Shown: in pieces, positions 53,715-62,174 of the stretch
Position numbering within the stretch: position 1 is the first letter of the stretch
Layout: the number at the start of each line of letters is the position of its first letter
From: Pelagimonas sp.
GTDB lineage: Bacteria > Pseudomonadota > Alphaproteobacteria > Rhodobacterales > Rhodobacteraceae
Assembly (NCBI GenBank): GCA_025210345.1
Contig: JAOARX010000004.1
Span: forward strand, 1-64,000
Direction: 5' to 3'
Length of the DNA stretch: 64,000 nt
Notes under the pieces: generated by a model
What the model was told of the DNA's origin: nothing
Databases searched by the model: none
What the model saw: the letters and a program-made list of their open reading frames with translations, nothing else
Translations under genes and position numbers: made by a program

Positions 53715-55046
53715 TTAAGCGTTGTTGGCGATCAGCAGCTGCGCCACGTGATCGTGGTCCAGCCAGGTCACCGGACCTTCGGGGTTGCTGGAGGTGTTAA
53801 AGATCAACTGGCCGGTGGCATTCACCACATGGGTGCTGAGCGCGTCGCTGACCAAGGCCTTGCGATCCTTGTGCATGGCCACGATATCTTGCGATGTGCC
53901 AACGGTCATTTCCGCCTGCTGAGCGCCGTTCGCCATCGGCCATTCCGCAAAGTTATAGTAATGCTGCATGGTCTCGCTTTGCTGATAGTCTTCGACAGTC
54001 TTGAGGATGGCCTCAAGCGCGATGCCGTCTTTCAGCAGGCCCTGGCATTCATCCCAGATGCTTTGCGCCCAGTCGCCGCCACCCTCGGTGCTAAGCGCGG
54101 TCAGCAGCGGCAATAGTGACAGTTCGATGCCGGCAAAGACATCAGAGGAATTGGTGCGGATCTCGGGGCAGTTATAGACCGTGGCCTTGATGCCATTTTC
54201 CCAAGCGGCCTGCGCAAAGCCTTCGAGACGCATTTTGGCATAGCCCTGGGTATAGCTGGTGTAGGTCTGCCACTGGTATTCGCCGCCGATTAGCACCCGG
54301 GTGCCGTGATAGCCGTAGGCGGTATAGCGAACCTGACCACCTTCGCCCTCGATGCGCGCCCGCAGCGCGGCGCTGAGGTCGATCAGGTGGCCAAAGGTGT
54401 TGGCGGTCACTTCGTCAAAGTTTTGCAAGATCAGCTTGCCCAGATCACTGGCCAAAAGCAGTTCGCTGGACATGTGGCGGTCGCCACGGCCCTTATAGAT
54501 GCGGTTCGCAATCGCCATAAAGGCTTTGGCGCGCGGGATGCCGCCCGCCATCGTGTGGGCGAACAACACGTTTTTGCCTGCCGGGATCATGCCGGACAGC
54601 TCATCCATCACCTGTTTCAGCGCGCTGGTGAAGCGCTCGGTGCCGATTTCGCGGCAGCGATCCACCTGGTCCCAGTCCAGGGTGTGCTCTTGCCAGTTGT
54701 TCAGCGTCATCCCCCCCAAGAGATCGGTAGGGGTCTGGCCGCCTTCGGGGGCGTCCATGTCAAAACCGGCCATCAGCGGGATGTTGATGATCTTGCCGCC
54801 AAGGTTTTCCTCGGCCTGCGCCAGTTCTTCGTCGGTGAGTGCGCGCAGGCTTCCGTCATCATTGCGCCGCCCCACGGTGATGCCGATCACCTGCATGCCC
54901 GCCGCCTTGGCCGAATCGATCAGCCCGGTGGCATAGCCGCGTCCGAACAATTCGCCAAACATCACAAAGATGTCGCCTTGGCCGAACAGGGTGTTCTGCT
55001 GGATTGCATTCAGGGGAATCGAGGCGGTCATATTGGTTTTTTGCAT
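53715..55046 (-). CDS. FabMG-like enoyl-ACP reductase candidate
   Basis: 443 residues from the ATG at 55046 (alternative 55031). It opens FGQGDIFVMFGELFGRGYATGL with a Rossmann-like glycine pattern, then ITVGRRNDDGSLR, GGKIINIPLMAGFD, NVLFAHTMAGGIPRAKAF and YGYHGTRVLIGGEYQWQ. From memory this pattern matches proteins annotated as the FabMG family, discovered as triclosan-tolerant enoyl-ACP reductases. I cannot check this. It is unrelated in sequence to FabI. Monocistronic. Confidence 0.6.
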   Translation of the reverse strand: MQKTNMTASIPLNAIQQNTLFGQGDIFVMFGELFGRGYATGLIDSAKAAGMQVIGITVGRRNDDGSLRALTDEELAQAEENLGGKIINIPLMAGFDMDAPEGGQTPTDLLGGMTLNNWQEHTLDWDQVDRCREIGTERFTSALKQVMDELSGMIPAGKNVLFAHTMAGGIPRAKAFMAIANRIYKGRGDRHMSSELLLASDLGKLILQNFDEVTANTFGHLIDLSAALRARIEGEGGQVRYTAYGYHGTRVLIGGEYQWQTYTSYTQGYAKMRLEGFAQAAWENGIKATVYNCPEIRTNSSDVFAGIELSLLPLLTALSTEGGGDWAQSIWDECQGLLKDGIALEAILKTVEDYQQSETMQHYYNFAEWPMANGAQQAEMTVGTSQDIVAMHKDRKALVSDALSTHVVNATGQLIFNTSSNPEGPVTWLDHDHVAQLLIANNA

Positions 55047-55213
55047 GTACTCAGCCAATCACTATGGGGCAGGCCCGGTTGCTATTTCTTAAGCCTCACT
55101 TAACCGAGGCCGCCATTTGGTGCAAATCGAGAAACAGGGCACGCGCCCGAACGCGCGCAAGGCTTGCAAAAACACAACCAAAAAATCGTGGTTCATTTGC
55201 TTGGGCCCATATG

Positions 55214-55241
55214 CTCCAAGAGGGCGTACCCTCACTTGGAG
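55214..55241. repeat. Imperfect inverted repeat upstream of the KAP NTPase gene
   Basis: CTCCAAGAGGG at 55214-55224 pairs with CCCT plus CTTGGAG at 55229-55241, leaving a two-base bulge and a four-base loop. It lies 54 bases before the start codon, a position suited to an operator or a transcript hairpin. The surrounding 55047-55294 interval has no other gene. Confidence 0.5.
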
Positions 55242-55294
55242 TTGCGCAATCATAGTGTGCGTTGCATCCTTCATCGAGATTGTGGAGATAGATT

Positions 55295-56686
55295 TTGAAT
55301 GATTTAGATGTTTGGCATGATGACCGCCTTGGGTTCAAAGAAATAGGCCATACTTTTGGCAACCTTGTGCGTAGCTTTGATAGGTCGCGGGTGATTTCCA
55401 TCGAGGCAGGTTTTGGTCGTGGTAAGAGCTTCTTCCGAGAGCGTTGGGCGAAGCAACTGCGCGCGGAAGGCGAAGTTGTCATTGAAATTGACGCGCAACG
55501 TTCAGACCATTCTGGCGACCCGGTGGTGACATTTCTTGGGGCGCTGATGGATGCGCTTCCCGCGCAAGAGAGCGATAAGATTTTAAAGGCTTGGGCAACT
55601 GGGCAGAAGATTGCTTGGGCCGGCGCTAAGATTCTGGCCAGTGTTGCTGCGAGGGGAGCCGGCGAAGAGGCCGTAGGAGCCCTACAAAAACGTCTGTCGT
55701 CCGACGGTGAAACTAGCGCGTTGGATGAACTTCTGGTGGAGTTCAGCAAGGGGGCGTCCAAGGCGCTGAGTGCTCAGGTCTCCGCACAAATGTCGGCGGA
55801 ACGAGTGCGCCTAAAAGAAATGCCCGAGCAATTGGAAGAACTGCGCTTGGCGCTAGCCGATGGCAAAAACACTAGTCGTGTCATAGTTCTTATCGATGAG
55901 CTGGATCGATGCCATCCGGAGTACGCCCTAGCCTTGCTTGAAGCGATGAAGCTTGTGTTTAATCAGGACGGCTTTGTCTTTGTGCTGATGGTCAACGCCG
56001 ATCATCTGGAACGGCTGGCTGGGCATCGTTTCGGCAGTGTGGGCGAAGGAGAGCGATATATCGACAAGTTCGTCGATCTACGTCTGCAATTGCCGTTTAG
56101 CGACGAGGCGCTTTCAAATGCCACAGCGGATCTCGCGATGGCGCTGCCACTTGCGAATCCTCTTGGTGATGACCCAGAATTCAACGTGGAACGCGCCGCC
56201 AAGTTGGCCGCTGTCATCGCGCCGAAATCCGGCCTGTCGATGCGCCAGATCGAAGGGGTGTTGGTCAAGGTGGATCTGGTGCTGCGGTGTTATAAAGATG
56301 AGCCGATAGATTGCGCGCTTTTGGTTGGGTTGGCGTTTAAAGATGCTACGCCCAGCAACGGAACATCCGGTCTGCCTTTTAATTTGTCTAAGCTACTGCC
56401 ACGGGTCCAGCTCGAGCCAATTCGGGCCGCCAACCTTGAGTTTACCGATGCTGAGCATATGAATCCAAATCTGCGAAGGGAGAAGGTTCGTGCGTTAAAT
56501 TATGAGGTGCGCGACAATTTCTCTGAGTTTCTGACACTAACGAACGAACGCTTGGGCGTTCCTCACGACAGTAGGTATGAGGATTGTGTCAAAGTCTTTA
56601 AATACCTCGCCCCAGACTATATCCCCCGACACCAGAGGATGCTTGATGCAATTCAAGCACTGCAGGTTTCCACGGACATATCTTGA
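55295..56686 (+). CDS. KAP-type P-loop NTPase
   Basis: 463 residues, TTG start at 55295 with GGAG upstream; no in-frame ATG is near. Walker A is GFGRGKS (39-45), Walker B VIVLIDELDRCHP (about 197-209), and the sensor region VLMVNADHLERLAG follows, the KAP order. The segment between the Walker motifs is moderately hydrophobic (QKIAWAGAKILASVAARGAG) where membrane-bound KAPs have helices; here it is too polar to be sure. KAP NTPases occur in phage-defence and membrane contexts. Base composition is visibly more AT-rich than neighbours, and codons such as TTA and CTA appear, suggesting acquisition. Confidence 0.82.
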   Translation: MNDLDVWHDDRLGFKEIGHTFGNLVRSFDRSRVISIEAGFGRGKSFFRERWAKQLRAEGEVVIEIDAQRSDHSGDPVVTFLGALMDALPAQESDKILKAWATGQKIAWAGAKILASVAARGAGEEAVGALQKRLSSDGETSALDELLVEFSKGASKALSAQVSAQMSAERVRLKEMPEQLEELRLALADGKNTSRVIVLIDELDRCHPEYALALLEAMKLVFNQDGFVFVLMVNADHLERLAGHRFGSVGEGERYIDKFVDLRLQLPFSDEALSNATADLAMALPLANPLGDDPEFNVERAAKLAAVIAPKSGLSMRQIEGVLVKVDLVLRCYKDEPIDCALLVGLAFKDATPSNGTSGLPFNLSKLLPRVQLEPIRAANLEFTDAEHMNPNLRREKVRALNYEVRDNFSEFLTLTNERLGVPHDSRYEDCVKVFKYLAPDYIPRHQRMLDAIQALQVSTDIS

Positions 56687-56902
56687 TCTTTGCGCCCCTG
56701 TCCTTTATACGCGCGCCTGTTGACAAGGTGAAAACGCCGCAACGCATGGACGATGGGCAGGGTCGGGATCTACCGGCCCTCTTTGTTTTGTGTGTGCCAG
56801 ACGTGCCTGCGCGGTGAGCAACCCTGCCAACCAACAGCAACCCGAAGACCGGTGGAGACAACCGCCCGGCCAGATAAATCTTTGCAAAGGATTAAACGCC
56901 AC

Positions 56903-58582
56903 ATGGCAAGCGCAACTATGGAAGAATTCGAAGCCCTCTTGAACGAGAGCCTCGAAATGGACACCCCGGACGAAGGTTCGGTTGTCAAAGGCAAGGTCAT
57001 CGCAATTGAAGCGGGCCAGGCCATCATCGACGTAGGCTATAAAATGGAAGGCCGCGTTGAGCTTAAAGAATTCGCAGAACCCGGCGAAGCCCCGGCTGTC
57101 GAAGTAGGCGACACTGTCGAAGTGTACCTGCGCGCAGCAGAAAACGCCCGCGGCGAAGCGGTCATCTCGCGTGAGATGGCGCGCCGTGAAGAGGCATGGG
57201 ACCGTCTGGAAAAAGCATATGCCGACGACGCACGCGTCGATGGCGCGATCTTTGGTCGTGTCAAAGGTGGCTTCACCGTTGATCTGGGTGGCGCGGTTGC
57301 GTTCCTGCCTGGCTCTCAGGTTGATGTGCGCCCCGTGCGCGACGCTGGCCCGCTGATGGGTCTGAAGCAGCCGTTCCAGATTCTGAAAATGGACCGTCGC
57401 CGTGGCAACATCGTTGTATCGCGCCGCGCGATCCTCGAAGAATCGCGTGCCGAACAGCGCGCCGAAGTGATCGGCAAGCTGCAAGAAGGCGATTCGGTTG
57501 ACGGTGTGGTCAAGAACATCACCGAATACGGTGCCTTCGTTGACCTGGGCGGCGTTGACGGCCTGCTGCACGTCACCGACATGGCATGGCGCCGTGTGAA
57601 CCACCCCTCCGAGATCCTGTCGATCGGCGAAACCGTCAAGGTTCAGGTCATCAAGATCAACAAGGAAACTCATCGCATCAGCCTCGGCATGAAGCAGCTG
57701 CAGGAAGATCCGTGGGATCTGGTTGGCGTCAAGTATCCGCTGGGCTCGGTCCACAAGGGTCGCGTCACCAACATCACCGATTACGGTGCATTTGTTGAGC
57801 TGGAAGCCGGCGTTGAAGGTCTGGTTCACGTTTCGGAAATGTCCTGGACCAAAAAGAACGTTCACCCCGGCAAGATCGTTTCGACCTCGCAGGAAGTCGA
57901 CGTCATGGTTCTGGAAATCGACGGTGGCAAGCGCCGCGTGTCGCTTGGCCTCAAGCAGACCCAGCGCAACCCGTGGGAACTGTTCGCAGAAGCCAACCCC
58001 GAGGGCACCCAGGTCGAAGGCGAAGTCAAGAACATCACCGAATTCGGTCTGTTCATCGGCCTCGACGGCGACATCGACGGCATGGTTCACCTGTCCGACC
58101 TGTCCTGGGACGAGCGTGGCGAAGACGCGATCCAGAACTACCGCAAAGGCGATATGGTTTCGGCCGTTGTCTCGGAAGTCGACATCGAGAAAGAGCGCAT
58201 CTCGCTCTCGATCAAGGCGCTGGGCGGTGACAAGTTCGCAGATGCGGTTGGCGGCGTGAAGCGTGGCTCGATCGTGACTGTTGAAGTGACCTCCATCGAA
58301 GATGGCGGCATCGAGGTGGAATACGAAGGCATGAAATCCTTCATCCGCCGTTCGGACCTGTCGCGCGACCGCGCAGAGCAGCGTCCCGAGCGCTTCAACA
58401 CCGGCGACAAGCTGGACGTGCGCGTCACCAACATCGACAGCAAGACCCGTCGTCTGGGCCTGTCGATCAAGGCACGCGAGATCGCAGAAGAGAAAGAAGC
58501 CGTGCAGCAGTACGGTTCGTCGGACTCGGGCGCATCGCTGGGCGACATTCTTGGCGCAGCGCTCAAAGGCGGCGACGAGTAA
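56903..58582 (+). CDS. rpsA: 30S ribosomal protein S1
   Basis: 559 residues with six S1 OB-fold repeats (for example GSVVKGKVIAIEAGQAIIDVG, GDSVDGVVKNITEYGAFVDLGG and their later counterparts). S1 helps mRNA binding to the ribosome. The ATG at 56903 has AAGGA twelve bases upstream; an internal ATG at residue 6 is possible. ihfB follows after a terminator. The cmk gene, often directly upstream of rpsA, is absent here; instead the KAP gene is there. Confidence 0.96.
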   Translation: MASATMEEFEALLNESLEMDTPDEGSVVKGKVIAIEAGQAIIDVGYKMEGRVELKEFAEPGEAPAVEVGDTVEVYLRAAENARGEAVISREMARREEAWDRLEKAYADDARVDGAIFGRVKGGFTVDLGGAVAFLPGSQVDVRPVRDAGPLMGLKQPFQILKMDRRRGNIVVSRRAILEESRAEQRAEVIGKLQEGDSVDGVVKNITEYGAFVDLGGVDGLLHVTDMAWRRVNHPSEILSIGETVKVQVIKINKETHRISLGMKQLQEDPWDLVGVKYPLGSVHKGRVTNITDYGAFVELEAGVEGLVHVSEMSWTKKNVHPGKIVSTSQEVDVMVLEIDGGKRRVSLGLKQTQRNPWELFAEANPEGTQVEGEVKNITEFGLFIGLDGDIDGMVHLSDLSWDERGEDAIQNYRKGDMVSAVVSEVDIEKERISLSIKALGGDKFADAVGGVKRGSIVTVEVTSIEDGGIEVEYEGMKSFIRRSDLSRDRAEQRPERFNTGDKLDVRVTNIDSKTRRLGLSIKAREIAEEKEAVQQYGSSDSGASLGDILGAALKGGDE

Positions 58583-58603
58583 TCGTTTCTCATATGTTTC
58601 CGG

Positions 58604-58632
58604 AAAGGCCCCGCACTGCGGGGCCTTTTTGT
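58604..58632 (+). terminator. Intrinsic terminator after rpsA
   Basis: AAAGGCCCCGC at 58604-58614 pairs perfectly with GCGGGGCCTTT at 58618-58628 around a three-base loop, with a T-run. Confidence 0.88.
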
Positions 58633-58884
58633 TTGGCCCTGTCTAGTCCAGGTCGCAGGGGGCAGGCCCCCGGTTGCCGGTTCGAATCATGTCTCTCTCA
58701 TCTGGTATGGGATCGATTTCCGGTTGAATTGCCCTCACCAGCAGCGGGAAAATACGGTTTCAAGCAGGCAAAGCGCTGCAAAATATGACTTATTTCAACA
58801 GACATGTTGTTTTTGATCTGCAACTCTGTTTCCATGACCCCAATAGGGAATGACGGTTTCGACATGCGGGGGGATGCGACGGAT

Positions 58885-59166
58885 ATGATCAGATCAGAAC
58901 TGATCCAGAAGATTGCGGATGAGAACCCACATCTGTATCAACGTGACGTGGAGCGGATCGTGAATACGATCTTCGAGGAAATCACAAATGCTATGGCCCG
59001 GGGCGACCGGGTCGAACTGCGCGGCTTTGGGGCGTTTTCGGTCAAAAAGCGGGACGCACGTGTTGGGCGGAACCCCCGAACCGGGGAATCTGTCGAGGTT
59101 GAGGAAAAGCACGTGCCCTTCTTCAAAACCGGCAAGCTGCTTCGGGACCGCCTGAACGGAAAATAA
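58885..59166 (+). CDS. ihfB: Integration host factor subunit beta
   Basis: DNA-bending histone-like subunit that pairs with Ihf[42 protein letters not shown] (with the intercalating proline) and the basic tail identify IhfB. 93 residues from the ATG at 58885; upstream in-frame starts at 58864 and 58804 are less likely because the family begins MIRSELI or MTKSELI. Between rpsA and ihfB, 58633-58884 holds no clear gene. Confidence 0.94.
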   Translation: MIRSELIQKIADENPHLYQRDVERIVNTIFEEITNAMARGDRVELRGFGAFSVKKRDARVGRNPRTGESVEVEEKHVPFFKTGKLLRDRLNGK

Positions 59167-59170
59167 ATTT

Positions 59171-59530
59171 ATGCGTTACATTCGCTATGCGTTTCTGGCG
59201 GCTTTGGCCATTGTTCTTATTACCGTGGCCTTGGCCAATCGGGGTGCGGTGTCGTTGCACCTTTTGCCTGAGGGGCTGATCGGTGTGCCCGGTCTGGGGG
59301 TTCTGGCGCAATCTATCGAACTGCCGCTGTTTGCCGTGATCCTTGTCAGCATTCTTGCCGGGATTCTCATCGGTTTCGTTTGGGAATGGCTGCGCGAGCA
59401 TAAATTCCGCGCGGAAGCGACCCGCAAACAGGGTGAGGTCCGCAAGTTGGAACGCGAGCTGAAGAAAACGCAAAATGAGCGCGACAAAGACAAGGATGAG
59501 GTCTTGGCCATCCTTGATCAAGCCAGCTGA
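59171..59530 (+). CDS. lapA: LapA-domain (DUF1049) inner-membrane protein
   Basis: 119 residues, two membrane helices (about 8-26 and 50-73) followed by a coiled coil rich in Lys and Glu (RKQGEVRKLERELKKTQNERDKDKDEV). This is the LapA lipopolysaccharide assembly protein A family, here after ihfB as is common. It is four bases downstream of ihfB and is likely translated from the same transcript. Confidence 0.86.
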   Translation: MRYIRYAFLAALAIVLITVALANRGAVSLHLLPEGLIGVPGLGVLAQSIELPLFAVILVSILAGILIGFVWEWLREHKFRAEATRKQGEVRKLERELKKTQNERDKDKDEVLAILDQAS

Positions 59531-59557
59531 CCTGAACGGGGGAGGGGCGCTGCCCCG

Positions 59558-59576
59558 TCCTGAGCGGGGCTCAGGA
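59558..59576 (+). terminator. Hairpin after lapA
   Basis: TCCTGAGC at 59558-59565 pairs with GCTCAGGA at 59569-59576 around a three-base loop. No T-run directly follows. It is part of the intergenic block shared with the dispersed motif at 59574. Confidence 0.5.
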
Positions 59577-59610
59577 CTCCCCGGGATATTTTCCAAGTGG
59601 TGAAACGAGG
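59574..59610. repeat. Dispersed intergenic motif, copy 2
   Basis: CCCCGGGATATTTT then TGGTGAAA, the same core as the copy at 39675-39710 (GGGATATTT, 10-12 bases, GTGAAA). The right end carries ACGAGG, which would serve as the ribosome-binding site of trpF at 59620. Confidence 0.45.
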
Positions 59611-59619
59611 ACCGACGCA

Positions 59620-60279
59620 ATGGACGTGCGGGTAAAAATCTGCGGCTTGAAACATGAGGCCGAGGTTGATGCGGCGGCGCGGGCCGGGGCGTCCTATGCG
59701 GGGTTTGTTTTCTTTGAGAAAAGCCCACGTAACGTGGGCATCGTACAGGCGCGGGATCTGGCTTTGGCGGCGCCCATAGGGCTGGCAAAGGTCGGCTTGG
59801 TCGTGAACCCAAGTGACACAGATCTTGAGACCATCTTGCGCGATGTTCCGCTGGATATGCTGCAACTGCACGGGAGCGAATCGCCTGCGCGCGTGGCCGA
59901 GGTCAAATCTCGGTTTGGGTTGCCCGTCATGAAGGCCATTGGCGTCGCGGAAGAGGCGGATCTTGCGGGCGTTGCTGCCCACGCGCAGGTGGCAGATCAG
60001 ATTCTGGTCGATGCCAAGGCCCCAAAGGGGGCGGCGCTGCCCGGTGGCAACGGTCTGGCGTTCGATTGGAAGCTGGTCGCGGGCAAACGTTGGTTCCGGC
60101 CATGGATGCTGGCAGGCGGTCTGACGCCCGAAAACGTGAGCCATGCGGTGGCCATGACGGGCGCAGTTCAGGTCGATGTTTCAACGGGGGTCGAAAGCGC
60201 CCCGGGGGTCAAGGACCTGGATAAGATCGCGGCTTTTGTTTCAGCGGCGAAAAGCGCGACGACCCCGCCGCGCCTTTGA
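59620..60279 (+). CDS. trpF: Phosphoribosylanthranilate isomerase
   Basis: Amadori rearrangement step of tryptophan synthesis, TIM-barrel fold. VKICGLK gives the catalytic Cys8, and ILVDAKAP contains the catalytic Asp. [14 protein letters not shown] and [15 protein letters not shown] are the phosphate-binding end. 219 residues. It stands apart from other trp genes here. Confidence 0.94.
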   Translation: MDVRVKICGLKHEAEVDAAARAGASYAGFVFFEKSPRNVGIVQARDLALAAPIGLAKVGLVVNPSDTDLETILRDVPLDMLQLHGSESPARVAEVKSRFGLPVMKAIGVAEEADLAGVAAHAQVADQILVDAKAPKGAALPGGNGLAFDWKLVAGKRWFRPWMLAGGLTPENVSHAVAMTGAVQVDVSTGVESAPGVKDLDKIAAFVSAAKSATTPPRL

Positions 60280-60281
60280 CG

Positions 60282-60620
60282 TTACAAAATGTCCAACACC
60301 TGTTCAGGCGGTCGGCCAATCGCGGCCTTGCCATTGGCAAAAAAGATCGGCCTCTCGATCAATTTGGGGGTCTTTGCCATGGCCGCCAGCAGGGTTGCGT
60401 CACTGTCGGTTTTCGAAAGGCCTTGCTCTTTGAATTCGGCCTCTTTTGGCCGCATCATTTCGATGGCCGAAAGACCCAGTGCGGCCTGAGCATCTTGTAG
60501 CTCATCCAAGGTGGGCGCGTTTTCAAGATATTTGCGCACCTCGACATCAACGCCTTTTTCCTCAAGCAGAGCAAGGGTTTGGCGCGATTTAGAGCAGCGC
60601 GGATTGTGCCATAGGATCAT
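60282..60620 (-). CDS. ArsC/Spx-family glutaredoxin-like reductase
   Basis: 112 residues, thioredoxin-like fold. The active cysteine is Cys9 in HNPRCSKSR, the N-P-x-C-S-x-S pattern of glutathione-dependent arsenate reductases; [20 protein letters not shown] matches the C-terminal half. I use the ATG at 60620 because it overlaps the pyrD stop as ATGA and has GGAG at eight bases; an ATG two codons earlier is possible. Natural substrate uncertain; no ars genes are near. Confidence 0.85.
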   Translation of the reverse strand: MILWHNPRCSKSRQTLALLEEKGVDVEVRKYLENAPTLDELQDAQAALGLSAIEMMRPKEAEFKEQGLSKTDSDATLLAAMAKTPKLIERPIFFANGKAAIGRPPEQVLDIL

Positions 60621-61675
60621 AGCCATTTCTCCCGTTCGGTGCCGACCGCGTCAGCGATGTTTGCAAACCCGTCGCGCTCTAGCAGCCTGTCCAGGCCGCG
60701 TGCGATATCGGCGCCCAGCGTGATACCACCATAGACCAGCGCGGTGTAAAGCTGGATCGCCGAGGCCCCGGCGCGGATTTTCTCATAGGCTTGCTGCGCC
60801 GAGCCGACGCCGCCCACGCCGATGAGCGGCAATTTGCCTTGGGTGAAGTAGGACAGGCGCGCCAGGACACGGGTCGATTTCTCGAAGACGGGCTGCCCGG
60901 ACAGGCCGCCCGCCTGGGCCGCATGCGCGCTTTTCAGGCCGTCGCGTGACAGTGTGGTGTTGGTGGCAATCACCCCGGCGACGCCAGAGGACAGAGCCAC
61001 ATCTGCGACGTCTTCGATCCCCTGCGCATCAAGATCCGGAGCGATTTTAAGAAATACGGGGATCGGACGTTCCAGCATTGCACGGGTTTCCATGACCCCC
61101 GCCAATAGCGCCGAGAGCGCGTCTTTCCCCTGAAGATCACGCAGCTTTTCCGTGTTGGGTGAGGAAACGTTGACCGTGGCAAAGTCCAGATGCGGGCCGC
61201 AGTGTTCCAGCACCTTGGCGAAATCAGCCGCGCGGTCCTGGCTGTCTTTGTTGGCGCCAAGGTTCAGACCAAGAACCATGTTCTTGGGGCGTCGCGCCAG
61301 ACGGGCACCAATCGACTGCATACCTTCGTTGTTGAAGCCAAAGCGGTTGATGGCGGCTTGGTCCTCGGTCAGGCGGAACAGCCGGGGTTTGGGGTTGCCG
61401 GGTTGCGACCGAGGTGTGGCTGCGCCAACCTCGATGAACCCAAATCCGGAACGCTGTAGCGCGTCCAGGGCTTCGGCGTTTTTGTCAAATCCTGCCGCGA
61501 TCCCAACGGGGTTTGTCAGATCCAGCCCGGCGACGCGGGTGCGCAGCCGATCAGACGTGACTGGCCCGGGCAAGGGCGCAAGACCCATCCGCAGGGCACG
61601 CAGCGCCAGACCGTGGGCGGTTTCCGGATCGAACCGGTACAAAGCGGCCATGCCGGCCCGTTCAATCAGTTTCAT
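60617..61675 (-). CDS. pyrD: Dihydroorotate dehydrogenase, class 2 (quinone-dependent)
   Basis: Fourth step of pyrimidine synthesis, membrane-associated, passing electrons to quinone. The N-terminal helical extension [22 protein letters not shown] is class 2. [33 protein letters not shown] (catalytic Ser), and [16 protein letters not shown] are typical. 352 residues. It overlaps the DUF952 gene upstream and the ArsC-like gene downstream. Confidence 0.95.
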   Translation of the reverse strand: MKLIERAGMAALYRFDPETAHGLALRALRMGLAPLPGPVTSDRLRTRVAGLDLTNPVGIAAGFDKNAEALDALQRSGFGFIEVGAATPRSQPGNPKPRLFRLTEDQAAINRFGFNNEGMQSIGARLARRPKNMVLGLNLGANKDSQDRAADFAKVLEHCGPHLDFATVNVSSPNTEKLRDLQGKDALSALLAGVMETRAMLERPIPVFLKIAPDLDAQGIEDVADVALSSGVAGVIATNTTLSRDGLKSAHAAQAGGLSGQPVFEKSTRVLARLSYFTQGKLPLIGVGGVGSAQQAYEKIRAGASAIQLYTALVYGGITLGADIARGLDRLLERDGFANIADAVGTEREKWL

Positions 61676-62010
61676 GCAAACCCCTCGGGGAAGTTATGGC
61701 CGGTGTCCGTAAGGGCGAGCGGCCGTGCCTCGACCATATCTGTCAATCGCAACGGGCCGTAGAGATGCGGGAACAGGTCACCACCGCGCGATGGTTCCCA
61801 TTTGATTTTGTTCCCCAAGGCATCACTGTCATAGGTCAGCAGCATCAGCCCTTCGATCCCGGCAAAATACTTGGCCGCGGTTTCGCGGGCCTGCTTGTCG
61901 GTGGAAAAGTGAATATAGCCGTCGGCAACATCAATCGGCGCGCCCAAAGTTTCGCCCGAGGCCTGCAATGCGGCCCATTCGTCCGCGCGGAGAATTTTAT
62001 AGATCAGCAT
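61672..62010 (-). CDS. DUF952 family protein
   Basis: 112 residues from the ATG at 62010, with GGCAAGG upstream. [31 protein letters not shown] and [12 protein letters not shown] identify DUF952, a small ADP-ribosyltransferase-fold family of unknown function. The start at 62058 in the longer frame is unsupported. It overlaps pyrD by ATGA, leading a three-gene operon. Confidence 0.85.
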   Translation of the reverse strand: MLIYKILRADEWAALQASGETLGAPIDVADGYIHFSTDKQARETAAKYFAGIEGLMLLTYDSDALGNKIKWEPSRGGDLFPHLYGPLRLTDMVEARPLALTDTGHNFPEGFA

Positions 62011-62174
62011 GGCCCTTGCCATGCCGCAGCCAGCGCCCGGGGTCAACCGTCGCGGCATGTGTCACGCAGCTTTCATGTGACCTTGCGAAACTTGGATCGT
62101 CGGGCAAGACCGTTTGACTCTGTCGGATGTCAGATGCACCGTAAGCCCATCTAAAAAACAGAGAGGTTGTTCCA

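Noticed and set aside
58672-58705. tRNA T-arm-like sequence (CCGGTTCGAATC) after the rpsA terminator
   Set aside because: The flanks do not pair as a T stem (only two Watson-Crick pairs), and no acceptor or anticodon arm can be built. Chance or a decayed remnant.
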